In this document: positions 42,613-52,577 of the stretch, in pieces
How positions within the stretch are numbered: position 1 is the first letter of the stretch
How the letters are laid out: every line of letters begins with the position of its first letter
DNA from: Actinomycetota bacterium
GTDB lineage: Bacteria; Actinomycetota; Actinomycetes; Nanopelagicales; Nanopelagicaceae
Length of the DNA: 55,890 bases
NCBI GenBank assembly: GCA_947377725.1
Contig: CANCGX010000004.1
Span: forward strand, 1 to 55,890
Direction of reading: 5' to 3'
Notes under the pieces: generated by a model
What the model was told of the DNA's origin: nothing
Seen by the model: the letters and a program-made list of their open reading frames with translations, nothing else
Database searches by the model: none
Made by a program: the position numbers and the translations under genes

Positions 42613-43910
42613 GCTTTAACTCCAGCGAATAGTGTTGATTCGATTGGGTCGAATGGGCAACTTCCTAGATCCAAGTGGCGTTGATATTCGCCACGGAAAT
42701 ATTTCATGGAAGAGACAATTGGGCTAGCAGCGCCATCAGCCAATGCGCAGAATGAGCGCCCAGCAATGTTGTCCACGATATCCAATAATTTATCAAGGTC
42801 ATCCGAAGTTCCGCGACCAGCTTCAAGTTCCTTGAGAGCTTGAACAAGCCACCACGTGCCCTCGCGGCAAGGTGTGCACTTTCCGCATGATTCATGTTTG
42901 TAAAACTCAGTCCAACGAAGGACGGCACGGACTACACAAGTCGTTTCATCAAATATTTGAAGCGCTTTAGTTCCAAGCATGGAGCCAGCAGCTCCAACAC
43001 CTTCGTAATCAAGGGGTACATCTAAATGCTCTTGCGTGAACATCGGAGTCGAAGATCCACCCGGTGTCCAGAACTTGAGTTCGTGACCTTCGCGCATTCC
43101 ACCAGCCATCTCAAGAATTTCTCGAAGAGTAATTCCAAGGGGTGCTTCAAATTGACCTGGGTTTTTCACATGTCCAGATAGAGAGTACAAAGTAAAGCCC
43201 TTGCTCTTCTCTGTGCCCATCGCTTGGAACCATTCAGTTCCATTTGCAATGATGGCTGGGACAGATGCAATCGATTCAACGTTGTTTACAACTGTTGGTC
43301 TTGCGTACAGACCTGCGATTGCAGGAAACGGTGGGCGTAAACGAGGTTGACCGCGGAAGCCTTCAAGTGAATCAAGAAGCGCTGTTTCTTCGCCACAAAT
43401 ATATGCGCCGGCGCCAGCGTGTAGAACGAGCTCTAAATCAAAGCCTTTGCCATTAATATTTTTTCCAAGAAGACCAGCTGCGTACGCATCTTCAATTGCC
43501 TGTTGCACGCGACGAAATACATGCACAACTTCACCGCGAAGATAAATAAAAGCGTAATTAGCTCTGATTGCATATGAGCCAATGATGATGCCTTCAATAA
43601 GAGAGTGAGGATTTGCCATTAGTAGCGGCATATCTTTACAGGTGCCAGGTTCTGACTCATCTGCATTTACAACTAGATAATGATCCTTGCCATCGTTTTG
43701 TGGGATAAATCCCCACTTCATTCCGGTTGGGAAACCTGCGCCACCGCGACCGCGAAGTCCTGAATCCTTAACAAGTTGAATGACCGCATCAGGATCCATA
43801 TCAAGTGCTTTCTTTGACGCTTGATATCCACCGTTGCGACGATATGCCTCGAGAGTAAATGAATCTGCTTCATCCCAATGAGCTGAAAGAACTGGCGATA
43901 ATTTGCTCAT
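42609..43910 (-). CDS. nuoF: NADH-quinone oxidoreductase subunit F (NADH/FMN-binding)
   Basis: The 433-residue flavoprotein oxidises NADH. The NADH/FMN motif GLRGRGGAGFPTGMKW is at about 50-65, a second glycine-rich segment is AGAGAYICGEETAL, and the [4Fe-4S] N3 ligands are in ESCGKCTPCREG with a later Cys in GRSFCALAD. A 5-nt gap separates it from nuoE. Confidence 0.96.
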   Translation of the reverse strand: MSKLSPVLSAHWDEADSFTLEAYRRNGGYQASKKALDMDPDAVIQLVKDSGLRGRGGAGFPTGMKWGFIPQNDGKDHYLVVNADESEPGTCKDMPLLMANPHSLIEGIIIGSYAIRANYAFIYLRGEVVHVFRRVQQAIEDAYAAGLLGKNINGKGFDLELVLHAGAGAYICGEETALLDSLEGFRGQPRLRPPFPAIAGLYARPTVVNNVESIASVPAIIANGTEWFQAMGTEKSKGFTLYSLSGHVKNPGQFEAPLGITLREILEMAGGMREGHELKFWTPGGSSTPMFTQEHLDVPLDYEGVGAAGSMLGTKALQIFDETTCVVRAVLRWTEFYKHESCGKCTPCREGTWWLVQALKELEAGRGTSDDLDKLLDIVDNIAGRSFCALADGAASPIVSSMKYFRGEYQRHLDLGSCPFDPIESTLFAGVKA

Positions 43911-43915
43911 ATTAA

Positions 43916-44542
43916 TTACTTGCCCTCTTTCGATAATTTCAAACCAAGTTTGGAAGGCTCTCCAGCAGAAACGCCTTCGCCTGCTAGACCATCAGATACG
44001 CCTGCAAGAACAGCTGAATTTTGCTTCCAGGTGCGCAGAGTTTTTGGTCCGCGAGTAGGTGCCGGTGGATTGCCGCCGCGAGCTCCATCAACTAAATCTT
44101 TAACACTTTGTGGAGTTTGGTTATCGAAGAATTCCCAGTTCACCATAACTACTGGTGCATAGTCGCAAGCAGCATTACATTCGATGCGCTCTAACGAAAC
44201 TTTGCCATCTGATGTGACTTCATCATTTCCGATTCCAAGATGCTCTGAAACCGACTTATAAATTTCATCTCCACCCATAACCGCGCAAAGTGTGTTGATG
44301 CAAACTCCAACGTGATACTCACCAACTGGTTCACTTTTATATTGTGTGTAGAACGTGGAGACTGCGGTTACTTCAGCAGTTTCGAGTTCTAGTTTTTGAG
44401 CGATTAATTCAATACCTTCTGGGGTAACAAATCCTTCGGTTGCTTGAACGAAATGCAAAAGTGGCATAACGGCAGAGCGCTTGCGGGGATAACGCGCAAT
44501 GATGGAATCCATAATTGCGATATTTTCTTGTGAATAAGCCAT
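43916..44542 (-). CDS. nuoE: NADH-quinone oxidoreductase subunit E
   Basis: This is a 208-residue [2Fe-2S] subunit. The ligand pattern is CINTLC (C-x4-C) and, later, CNAAC (C-x3-C), as in NuoE. ARYPRKRSAVMPLLHFVQ is the conserved N-terminal helix region. The last about 40 residues form a low-complexity hydrophilic tail. It overlaps nuoD by one base. Confidence 0.95.
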   Translation of the reverse strand: MAYSQENIAIMDSIIARYPRKRSAVMPLLHFVQATEGFVTPEGIELIAQKLELETAEVTAVSTFYTQYKSEPVGEYHVGVCINTLCAVMGGDEIYKSVSEHLGIGNDEVTSDGKVSLERIECNAACDYAPVVMVNWEFFDNQTPQSVKDLVDGARGGNPPAPTRGPKTLRTWKQNSAVLAGVSDGLAGEGVSAGEPSKLGLKLSKEGK

Positions 44543-45888
44543 TAGCGGTCTACGCCTCCCATAACAGGGTCAATAGATGCAACAGCGGAAATAACGTCGG
44601 CGATCATGCCGCCTTCGCACATTGCTGCTGTCGACTGGAGATTATTAAACGATGGTTCGCGGAAGTGAACTCGGTAAGGTCTTGTTCCACCATCTGAAAC
44701 TGTGTGAACGCCTGTTTCACCACGAGGTGATTCAACTGCTGCATAAGCCTGACCTGCAGGAACTCGGAAACCTTCAGTAACAATTTTGAAGTGATGAATA
44801 AGCGCTTCCATAGATTCGCCCATAATCTCGCGAATGTGTGAAAGAGAGTTACCCATTCCATCTGCACTAACGGAAAGCTGGGCAGGCCACGCAATCTTTT
44901 TGTCAGCGACCATCACCGGAGCACCATTTAATTTATCGAGGAAGTCACAGCACTGTTCGATGATACGAAGAGACTGCTCGAGCTCTCCAAGACGAACCAA
45001 GAAACGACCATACGCATCTGAAGTATCGGTTGTGATGACATCAAAGTTGTAGTTCTCATAACCTGAATATGGCTGAGATTTACGAAGATCCCAAGGCATT
45101 CCAGCTGCGCGAAGAATTGGGCCTGTGACACCAAGGGTCATGCAGCCAGCAAGATCAAGGTAGCCAATGTCCTTTGTGCGCTTCATCCAAATTGAATTTC
45201 CAACAAGAAGAGTTTCATTATCTTTGAAGCTCTTGCGCATATCGCGGCATGCTTCACGAATGCGAGAAACGGCATCAGCAGGAACATCTTGGGCGACACC
45301 ACCGGGGCGGATATAAGCCATATTCATGCGCAGACCTGAAACTTCTTCAAAGATATCTAGAACTGTTTCGCGATCACGGAAAGCAAAGAAGATTGGCGTA
45401 AGTGCGCCGAGTTCTAGTCCACCTGTTCCAAAACAAACCATATGTGAAGAAATACGATTGAGTTCCATCATCATCACGCGAATAACCTGCGCGCGCTCTG
45501 GAATTTGATCAGTAATCCCTAATAATTTTTCAACTGACATGCAATAAGCAGTTTCATTGAAAATTGGTGCAAGGTAATCCATGCGAGTTACGTATGTAAC
45601 TCCCTGGGTCCATGTGCGATATTCAGTATTTTTTTCAATACCTGTATGCAAGTAACCAATTCCGCAACGAGCTTCTGTAACGGTTTCGCCTTCAAGTTCA
45701 AGAATTAAACGAAGTACGCCGTGCGTTGATGGGTGTTGCGGACCCATGTTGACGACAACGCGTTCTTCTTTTGTCGCGCCGATTTCAGTTGAGAGTTCAT
45801 CCCAATCTCCGCCTGTTACAGAGTAAACGCGACCTTCAGTTGTTTCGCGCGAGGAAGCATATGGATCAAAACTTGTATCAAAACTCAT
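44542..45888 (-). CDS. nuoD: NADH-quinone oxidoreductase subunit D
   Basis: The 448-residue quinone-site subunit is related to the large subunit of NiFe hydrogenases. MGPQHPSTHGVLRL holds the conserved His at the quinone head-group, RCGIGYLHTGIEKNTEYR follows, and the C-terminus ends DPVMGGVDR. It overlaps nuoC by 4 nt. Confidence 0.96.
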   Translation of the reverse strand: MSFDTSFDPYASSRETTEGRVYSVTGGDWDELSTEIGATKEERVVVNMGPQHPSTHGVLRLILELEGETVTEARCGIGYLHTGIEKNTEYRTWTQGVTYVTRMDYLAPIFNETAYCMSVEKLLGITDQIPERAQVIRVMMMELNRISSHMVCFGTGGLELGALTPIFFAFRDRETVLDIFEEVSGLRMNMAYIRPGGVAQDVPADAVSRIREACRDMRKSFKDNETLLVGNSIWMKRTKDIGYLDLAGCMTLGVTGPILRAAGMPWDLRKSQPYSGYENYNFDVITTDTSDAYGRFLVRLGELEQSLRIIEQCCDFLDKLNGAPVMVADKKIAWPAQLSVSADGMGNSLSHIREIMGESMEALIHHFKIVTEGFRVPAGQAYAAVESPRGETGVHTVSDGGTRPYRVHFREPSFNNLQSTAAMCEGGMIADVISAVASIDPVMGGVDR

Positions 45889-46523
45889 CGATAGCTCCTA
45901 CGTTCGCTAGGTGCTGGGACTGTTGCTCCATGGAACTCAACAGGAATTCCACCAAGTGGATAGTCCTTACGTTGTGGATGCCCCGCCCAATCATCTGGCA
46001 TCAAAATGCGAGTAAGACCAGCGTGGCCATCAAAAATAATTCCGAACATGTCAAAAGTTTCTCTTTCATGCCAGTTATTTCCGGCCCACACTTCAACTAG
46101 TGAAGGGATATGTGGATCTGAATCTGGAACAGAAACTTCTAGTCGCACACGACGATTTCGTGACATTGAAAGTAATGGATAAACCGCATGAAGCTCTCGT
46201 TCGACTTGGTCTGGATAGTGAACACCGCTAACTCCGAGACACATTTCAAATTGAAGTTTTGGATTGTCGCGAAGAATTCGAGCAACAGCTTCAAGTTTTT
46301 CTCTTTTTACATGCAAAGTTAATTCACCGTTTTGAACAACAACCGCTTCAATCGCATCGTTAAATTCAGGGTAAGCACGCTCTAAATCATCTGCAATCTC
46401 ATCAAAATAACTTCCATATGGGCGTTCAGAAGATCCGGAAGAAGCACCCGTGCGAACTAATCCACCAAATCCAGAAGTATCTCCAGATCCATTTACACCA
46501 AACATTCCTTCATCCTGGGTCAT
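45885..46523 (-). CDS. nuoC: NADH-quinone oxidoreductase subunit C
   Basis: This is a 212-residue peripheral-arm subunit. The motif HERETFDMFGIIFDGHAGLTR and the end RKDYPLGG are characteristic. The N-terminal about 35 residues (GVNGSGDTSGFGG) are glycine-rich and variable. ATGA overlaps join it to nuoB and nuoD. Confidence 0.95.
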   Translation of the reverse strand: MTQDEGMFGVNGSGDTSGFGGLVRTGASSGSSERPYGSYFDEIADDLERAYPEFNDAIEAVVVQNGELTLHVKREKLEAVARILRDNPKLQFEMCLGVSGVHYPDQVERELHAVYPLLSMSRNRRVRLEVSVPDSDPHIPSLVEVWAGNNWHERETFDMFGIIFDGHAGLTRILMPDDWAGHPQRKDYPLGGIPVEFHGATVPAPSERRSYR

Positions 46524-47074
46524 GCTAGAAGCCCTGTGATTTGATGAACAGGCTTTGAAGCAAGTGCAGCAGCTTCAACTTCGCGAATAATTTGGGCTCG
46601 GTTTGCGCCAAGTTTTGTATCTGAAATTTGTTCATGCAATTTAATGATTGCATTCATTAACATTTCTGGACGTGGCGGGCATCCTGGAAGATAAATATCA
46701 ACCGGAACGATGTGGTCAACGCCCTGAACGATTGCGTAATTGTTAAACATTCCACCAGAAGATGCACACGCACCCATTGCCAAAACCCATTTTGGTCCAG
46801 CCATTTGATCGTAAATTTGACGAAGCACGGGCGCCATCTTGTTTGAAAGTCGTCCCGCAACAATCATCAAGTCAGCTTGGCGAGGAGATCCACGGAAAAC
46901 TTCCATTCCGAAGCGTGATAAATCGTATTTCGCAGTGGTTGTTGCCATCATTTCGATTGCGCAGCATGCAAGACCAAAGCTTGCTGGCCACAATGAACTC
47001 TTACGAATATATCCGGCAAGTTTTTCTACCGTCGTAAGCATTATTCCGCTTGGTAACTTCTCTTCTAATCCCAT
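46520..47074 (-). CDS. nuoB: NADH-quinone oxidoreductase subunit B
   Basis: The 184-residue subunit binds the terminal [4Fe-4S] cluster N2. The tandem cysteines lie in GLACCAIEMM, with further ligands in MGACASSGG and YLPGCPPRPEM. The start directly follows the nuoA stop. Confidence 0.96.
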   Translation of the reverse strand: MGLEEKLPSGIMLTTVEKLAGYIRKSSLWPASFGLACCAIEMMATTTAKYDLSRFGMEVFRGSPRQADLMIVAGRLSNKMAPVLRQIYDQMAGPKWVLAMGACASSGGMFNNYAIVQGVDHIVPVDIYLPGCPPRPEMLMNAIIKLHEQISDTKLGANRAQIIREVEAAALASKPVHQITGLLA

Positions 47075-47434
47075 TTAATCCCAGTCCAATCCACCGCGGC
47101 GCCAGACGTATGCATATGCAACAAAAACAGTAAGAATAAAAATAAGCATTTCGACGAGTCCAAAGAGACCAAGTTTGTCGAATGTAACAGCCCATGGGTA
47201 AAGGAAAACGATTTCGATATCAAAGACAATAAAGAGCATTGCAGTTAAGAAATATTTAACCGGAAAACGTCCGCCACCAGGGGCTTGTGGTGATGGCTCG
47301 ATGCCACATTCGTATGCCGCTGCTTTTGCTCTGTTGTAGCGCTTTGGCCCGGTTATAGATGTGACAACGACAGAAAAGGCGGCGAAGACGAAGCCTATGG
47401 CGCCTATTGCAAGAATCGGGACGTATGGATTCAT
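47075..47434 (-). CDS. nuoA: NADH-quinone oxidoreductase subunit A, first gene of the nuo operon
   Basis: This is a 119-residue membrane subunit with three helices. YECGIEPSPQAPGGGRFPVKYF is the conserved loop carrying the E-C-G motif, and FDIEIVFLYPWAV follows. It opens the operon nuoA-N plus prenyl synthase. Upstream, a minus-strand TAGACT (complement at 47444-47449) lies 9 nt before ATG and no clear ribosome site is visible, suggesting a very short leader. Confidence 0.95.
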   Translation of the reverse strand: MNPYVPILAIGAIGFVFAAFSVVVTSITGPKRYNRAKAAAYECGIEPSPQAPGGGRFPVKYFLTAMLFIVFDIEIVFLYPWAVTFDKLGLFGLVEMLIFILTVFVAYAYVWRRGGLDWD

Positions 47435-47521
47435 GATGCCCGGAGTCTACGGGGCAATGGGCTTGGAAGGAATTTGTCGTAGGTCACACTCACCTGATTT
47501 CTCCTACCTTTGCTGCAAAAC

Positions 47522-48223
47522 CTAGGCGGCGGGTTTGTGGCCGATGTGGATGGCAACGATTCCAAATGTCAGATCTTGCCAACCGACCCGTTCCCAGCCG
47601 GCAGATTCCATGACCGTTGCAAGACCCTTTTGGTTGGGCCAAGCCTGGATGGATTCGGCGAGGTAAACATAAGCATCGGGATTTGAAGACGTCTTTTTGG
47701 CGATTGTGGGTAGTGCGCCCATCAAGTACTTCATATAAATAGTGCGAAAAATTCGGTTTGTCGGGTGGCTGAACTCCACGACGACCATCCGGCCGCCCGG
47801 CTTTACAACCCGAAAAGCGTCAGCGAGCGCATCTTTAGTGCTACTGGTGTTACGAAGTCCAAAAGAGATGGTTGCGACATCAAATTCATTAGGCCCAAAT
47901 GGCAACTTCAGAGCATCCCCTTGGATAAAGGTCAGATCTGGATTTCGCTTGCGACCCGCCTCAAGCATGCCTTGGGAAAAATCAAGAGCGACCACGTCAG
48001 CTCCTGCATCGGCAAGAGGGCGGCTAGATGAACCTGTACCAGCTGCAATATCAAGAATTCGCATCCCTTTTTTTGGAGCAATTATTGAGGTGGCGACTTT
48101 TCTCCACGCTTTTGTGCGATTAAGACTAAGAAGGTCATTTAAAAAGTCATAGCGCTTCGCAACGCCATCAAACATGGCGGCGACTTCTTGAGGATCTTTA
48201 TTCAGATCTGCTTTCTTACCCAC
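47522..48223 (-). CDS. ubiE: Demethylmenaquinone methyltransferase
   Basis: This is a 233-residue SAM-dependent methyltransferase (UbiE/MenG). The SAM-binding motif is RILDIAAGTGSSSRPLADAG and the family signatures are YDFLNDLLSLNRTKAWR at the N-terminus and ATISFGLRNTSSTKDALAD. It methylates demethylmenaquinone to menaquinone, the last step of the pathway encoded just beyond. The start is GTG. The 3' end faces the nuo promoter across 87 bp. Confidence 0.94.
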   Translation of the reverse strand: MGKKADLNKDPQEVAAMFDGVAKRYDFLNDLLSLNRTKAWRKVATSIIAPKKGMRILDIAAGTGSSSRPLADAGADVVALDFSQGMLEAGRKRNPDLTFIQGDALKLPFGPNEFDVATISFGLRNTSSTKDALADAFRVVKPGGRMVVVEFSHPTNRIFRTIYMKYLMGALPTIAKKTSSNPDAYVYLAESIQAWPNQKGLATVMESAGWERVGWQDLTFGIVAIHIGHKPAA

Positions 48224-48274
48224 GCGTATATTCTCGTCCGAGTAGGCTTCCTTTACAAATCCAGAAAGGCCACT

Positions 48275-48859
48275 ATGTCGACCTCAATTCAACCAACTTT
48301 GCGTTATGCAGTTATTTCACGCTCAACGCTTGCAAGCAATATTGCGCTCGCCATTGGAGGAACCTTTTTTATCGCCCTTATGGCGCAAATCTCCTTTCCG
48401 CTTCCGGGGTCGCCAGTTCCATTTACAGGACAAACCCTTGCCGTTCTACTTCTCGGAACTGCTTATGGAGCCAACCTAGGATTTGCAACTCTCTCCCTTT
48501 ATATTGCAGCTGGAGTCGCAGGTCTTCCAGTCTTTACACAAGGCACTCATGGAATCTCACATTTATCTGGCGCAACCGGCGGTTATCTCGTTGGCATGGC
48601 TCTTGCTTCATATATTTCAGGTTCCCTCGCTCAGCGAAAATTAGATCAAAAATTCTCAACTGTGATTCCAACCATGTTGCTTAGCAATCTCGTGATTTTT
48701 GCGTGTGGAGTTCTGTGGCTCCAACACGTCACACAACAATCTTGGAATTGGACTTTTGCGCATGGATTTACGCCCTTTATTGCTGGTGAGGCGCTAAAGA
48801 TCGCAATTGCCAGCACATCTCTTCCGGTTGTGTGGAGATTAGTAACCCGCCTAAAGTAA
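48275..48859 (+). CDS. bioY: BioY-family biotin transporter (ECF S component)
   Basis: The 194-residue membrane protein has about six helices with the BioY signatures QISFPLPGSPVPFTGQTLAVLL and HLSGATGGYLVGM. It binds biotin for uptake, alone or with ECF ATPases and EcfT, none of which are in the window. ATG 48275 is chosen over 48188 because homology starts here and an AAAGG site precedes it. A TAGGCT box (48243-48248) is a good -10 candidate. Position 4 nt before menF suggests cotranscription. Confidence 0.9.
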   Translation: MSTSIQPTLRYAVISRSTLASNIALAIGGTFFIALMAQISFPLPGSPVPFTGQTLAVLLLGTAYGANLGFATLSLYIAAGVAGLPVFTQGTHGISHLSGATGGYLVGMALASYISGSLAQRKLDQKFSTVIPTMLLSNLVIFACGVLWLQHVTQQSWNWTFAHGFTPFIAGEALKIAIASTSLPVVWRLVTRLK

Positions 48860-48863
48860 GGGC

Positions 48864-50093
48864 GTGTCAATCCGAATCACCACTGAGATTCTTGGTGAAC
48901 TTCCCAAACTCAGCGAGATTTCGACTTCTTCCGCGTTAACAACGTCCTGGATTCGTGGTGGCGACGGGTTGATCGGCTTTGGAACCTACAAGTCTCACGT
49001 TGTTCGCGGTCCAAAACGATTTTCAGATGCTTCCCAATGGTGGAGAAATGAACTTTCTCAATTAACGATTCACAATAACGTTCATGGCAGCGGTACTGGG
49101 CCAATTCTCTTTACTTCATTTTCATTTCTTGAGTCAGAAGAGTCCGAATTAGTTATTCCCGAAATTGTGGTTGGACGCAAAGGTGGGAAATCTTGGATTA
49201 CCTGGATTGGGGATTCTCAGCAACCTAATATTTCTTCACGATTACTCGAAGAACAATCACTCACGCTTTCCTGGAGTGATGGATCAGTTTCAGAAGATGA
49301 ATGGAAATCTAGGGTTTCACTTGCAGTTGAAAGAATTAAGAATGGTGAATTAGAAAAGGTAGTTCTTGCTCGCGACATACACGCAACAAGTACTGCGCCA
49401 ATCGATCTCCAAACCCTCATACAGCGCTTGGAATCTGAGTATCCGTCAACTTGGGTTTTTCTCGTCGAAAACCTCGTCGGAGCAACTCCAGAACTTCTCG
49501 TGCGACTAAGCAAATCTTTAGTGACCTCTCGAGTACTAGCCGGAACGATTCGTAAAACTGGCGATGAAGCAAAAGATTTAACGCTTGCAGCGACTCTTGC
49601 CAAATCATCCAAAGATCTAGAAGAACATGAATATGCCGTTCGTTCTGTTGCAGAGGCGCTTGCGCCATTCTGTTCTTCTACAAATGTTCCTGAATCTCCT
49701 TTTGTGCTCCATTTATCAAACGTTATGCACCTTGCAACTGACGTCACTGGAGTTGTTAACGAATCTGCCACTCCAGTCGACATGTTCACTGTGATTAAAG
49801 CGTTGCACCCCTCTGCAGCCGTATGCGGAACGCCCACCGATAGCGCTCGAGAAGTTATCTCAGAGATCGAAGGAATGTCGCGCGGTCGTTACGCCGGGCC
49901 TGTGGGATGGATTGACGCACGTGGAGATGGCGAGGTTGGTATTGCCCTTCGTTGTGGTCAACTTGCTGACAATCAACTTTCCATAAGGCTGTTCGCTGGT
50001 TGCGGAATAGTTGCAGGATCAAATCCCCTTGAAGAATTAGCTGAAAGTCAGGCTAAGTTGCTACCAATGCGCACGGCATTAGCAACGCTTTGA
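48864..50093 (+). CDS. menF: Isochorismate synthase
   Basis: The 409-residue chorismate-binding enzyme converts chorismate to isochorismate, the first committed step to menaquinone. LEKVVLARDIHA, the Glu/Mg region EHEYAVRSVAEALAPF, LHPSAAVCGTP and the C-terminal RYAGPVGWIDARGDGEVGIALRC are family motifs. The start is GTG with TAAGGG upstream. Its last 46 nt overlap the convergent menD. Confidence 0.93.
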   Translation: MSIRITTEILGELPKLSEISTSSALTTSWIRGGDGLIGFGTYKSHVVRGPKRFSDASQWWRNELSQLTIHNNVHGSGTGPILFTSFSFLESEESELVIPEIVVGRKGGKSWITWIGDSQQPNISSRLLEEQSLTLSWSDGSVSEDEWKSRVSLAVERIKNGELEKVVLARDIHATSTAPIDLQTLIQRLESEYPSTWVFLVENLVGATPELLVRLSKSLVTSRVLAGTIRKTGDEAKDLTLAATLAKSSKDLEEHEYAVRSVAEALAPFCSSTNVPESPFVLHLSNVMHLATDVTGVVNESATPVDMFTVIKALHPSAAVCGTPTDSAREVISEIEGMSRGRYAGPVGWIDARGDGEVGIALRCGQLADNQLSIRLFAGCGIVAGSNPLEELAESQAKLLPMRTALATL

Positions 50094-51610
50094 TGCATCT
50101 TCTTTAATTCACGCGCATTGGCTTCTCGATCTGGAACTTCAATTACAACAAAATGCAGGCCTTCGTGATGGAAAGTTCTATTCATGTCGCTTACAGTTTT
50201 AACTTTTTCAACGGAATAACCAAATCCTTTAATTACTGACTCAACATTCAGATTGTGTGGAGTTCCAAAGATTTTTTCAAAACCATCCGACCCGGATTGT
50301 GGCAAGGTTGAAAATATTCCTCCGCCGTTGTTATCGATAATAAATATTGTGTGGTTGCTCGTGTGGGTATTCGCAAGCGCAGAAATATCATGAAGAAACG
50401 TTAAGTCTCCAAGGATTGAATACGTCCGTTCGAAAACCGTTGAAATACCAAATGCCGTTGAAATGTTTCCATCAATACCCGCCAACCCTCGATTTGCAAA
50501 AACTCGCACTCCGGATCGAGGTTGTGCGAAAGCTTCTATATCCCGCACCGGTCGAGAGGAACCAACAAAAAGAGCAGACTCGGCAGGAATGTTTCGAATT
50601 ATTTCGCGCGCAACAAGCTGTTCAGACCAGCCAAGCGCAATCGCTTTCTCGGCGCTTTCTCCAGCAACTTTCCAGAGCTGATTCCATTGAGGATCTATTT
50701 CAGAGACAATCCGAGTTGGCATCGAAGAAAATAATTTTGTTGCCTCACGCCGAATATCAATTGTTTCAGTTCGAGGGTCAATTACGAAAACCTGTGACGT
50801 TTGAGAAATAAAAGAATTAACGCTTCGAGAAAGCGTGGTCCGACCAATCACAATTATGTTCTCTGCTTTCAAGGTATTTCTAATCTGTTCATCAGAGAGA
50901 AATAGCGCAGCATGTGGAACAGCAAAATCAAAAGAAACGGGATCTTCCGCGATAACTGGGATACCCGATTTCGAAGCCAAATCTCTAACCGATTCAATAG
51001 GAAGGCCCGCGCAGTCGTGGCCAATTACAATTATTGATCGAGGCGAAACTTCCAAGATTCCCTCAGATTTTACTGAACTTACATGGGGAATAACTTTAAG
51101 TCCTGCAAGCCAATCTATCTCAGCATCGCTTTCTAAGAGTGGCTCATCGAACTGAAGATTCACGTGCACGGGACCGCCAATTAGGAGCTTTTGGCATTCG
51201 ATTGGTTCGGCGGTATCTACAGTTGAAATCGGAGAAAGAATCCCAGTTTGGATTGTTGTTTGGTTAGCGCCGGTATTTCTGAGTCGTGCAGGCCTATCGG
51301 CAGTGATGAAAAGGATTTTATTTCCAGAGTGATAAGCCTCTAGAGCAGCAGGATGATAGTTAGCCGCTGCTGTTCCGCTCGTGCAAATCAAAGCAACATA
51401 CTTATCTGAAGCTTTGGAAATTCCTAAAGCAAAATAAGCTGCGCCTCGTTCATCAATTCGAACATGCAAATCAATAAATCCTCGCTGTGATGCTTCAAAT
51501 AGCGCAAGTGAGAGTGGCGCATTTCGAGAACCGGGCGAGAGAACAAAATCGCTGACGCCCAACTCAATAAGTTGTCGAATGGTGGAGCGAGCAAGGTGAG
51601 ATGACGTCAC
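50048..51610 (-). CDS. menD: 2-succinyl-5-enolpyruvyl-6-hydroxy-3-cyclohexene-1-carboxylate synthase
   Basis: This is the 520-residue thiamine diphosphate enzyme MenD. SPGSRNAPLSLAL opens the substrate-binding domain, the ThDP-activating Glu is in HVRIDERGAAYFALG, CTSGTAAANYHPA follows, and the ThDP-binding GDLTFLHDISAL..NNGGGIFSTLPQ lies in the C-terminal third. GTG 51610 gives a GTGA overlap with the menC stop, better supported than the ATG at 51628. It condenses isochorismate with 2-oxoglutarate. Confidence 0.94.
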   Translation of the reverse strand: MTSSHLARSTIRQLIELGVSDFVLSPGSRNAPLSLALFEASQRGFIDLHVRIDERGAAYFALGISKASDKYVALICTSGTAAANYHPAALEAYHSGNKILFITADRPARLRNTGANQTTIQTGILSPISTVDTAEPIECQKLLIGGPVHVNLQFDEPLLESDAEIDWLAGLKVIPHVSSVKSEGILEVSPRSIIVIGHDCAGLPIESVRDLASKSGIPVIAEDPVSFDFAVPHAALFLSDEQIRNTLKAENIIVIGRTTLSRSVNSFISQTSQVFVIDPRTETIDIRREATKLFSSMPTRIVSEIDPQWNQLWKVAGESAEKAIALGWSEQLVAREIIRNIPAESALFVGSSRPVRDIEAFAQPRSGVRVFANRGLAGIDGNISTAFGISTVFERTYSILGDLTFLHDISALANTHTSNHTIFIIDNNGGGIFSTLPQSGSDGFEKIFGTPHNLNVESVIKGFGYSVEKVKTVSDMNRTFHHEGLHFVVIEVPDREANARELKKMHQSVANAVRIGSNLA

Positions 51611-52572
51611 AGATTCCACTCCTTCCAAATATCAGCAACCCGATTCTTCCACCATTCCTGGCGATCTTCACTCGCTTGATACTTTTCAACTAATGCAAAA
51701 TTCGGCTCCACTCGATTCACGTCGAGAAAACCTTGTGTGGGTATAAGCGCTGGCTCACAGATATCTGATTCAAGAAGCGCGACAGTACCGAGACCGCATG
51801 CGAAATCAAGGTTTTCGAAAGAACCCGCTAACGCTAAGGAATGAGAAATTCCGATTCCTGTATCTAGCGCGCTTGAAATTACTACAGGAAGACAAACGGT
51901 ATTCGCAATTTCGTGAGCCGAAGCGAACCCGCCACTTGGTGCCCATTTAATGATTGCAACATCCCCGGCTTTTGCCAGATCAGATAAATCACCATCCAAA
52001 TTTTTTCGAATCGATTCATCAAGGGCTATCTTCATTGGAATTTCAGATTTAAGTTTTACTAAGTCGTCAAAACTTGTGCAAGGTTGTTCAATATATTCAA
52101 AGACATTACCGAATCGAAGATGAAAATCGTAAAGATAAAGCAGGGCTTCGTCCAAACTCCAAGACCCGTTTACATCCAACCTGATTTTGGTGCCGGGCAA
52201 TATGTTAAGTGTTTCTTCGACAAGTTCAGCTCCAGAAATGAAGTTATCGATCTTAATTTTTACAGTCGTGCAGCCTTCAAAATTCTTCAATACTCCCGCT
52301 ACTTTTTCAGGCGAAACATTCGGCAGAGTTGCATTAATGGGAATACTCTTTCGGTAAAGATGTGGCCAAGGAGTGTTTGATGCTTCAACTGCTGCACGTA
52401 ACCATGTTGATGATTCCCTGTTCGAATATTCTACAAATGGCGAAAATTCGCTCCAACCTTCGCTACCGCTAAATATCGCTACTTCCCTATTCGTTATTCC
52501 ACGAAAGTTTGTTTTCGTGGGAATAGAAACGACGTTGAAATCAACGAAGATGTCAGACGGGAAGTGGTTCAT
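51607..52572 (-). CDS. menC: o-Succinylbenzoate synthase
   Basis: This 321-residue enolase-superfamily protein dehydrates the MenD/MenH product. KIKIDNFISGAE carries the active-site Lys pair (VKIK type), metal ligands are at LDVNGSW, YIEQPC and ALDESI, and IIKWAPSGG contains the second active-site Lys. No menH is present here, as is usual in actinobacteria. It is 5 nt downstream of menB. Confidence 0.9.
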   Translation of the reverse strand: MNHFPSDIFVDFNVVSIPTKTNFRGITNREVAIFSGSEGWSEFSPFVEYSNRESSTWLRAAVEASNTPWPHLYRKSIPINATLPNVSPEKVAGVLKNFEGCTTVKIKIDNFISGAELVEETLNILPGTKIRLDVNGSWSLDEALLYLYDFHLRFGNVFEYIEQPCTSFDDLVKLKSEIPMKIALDESIRKNLDGDLSDLAKAGDVAIIKWAPSGGFASAHEIANTVCLPVVISSALDTGIGISHSLALAGSFENLDFACGLGTVALLESDICEPALIPTQGFLDVNRVEPNFALVEKYQASEDRQEWWKNRVADIWKEWNL

Positions 52573-52577
52573 AGGAT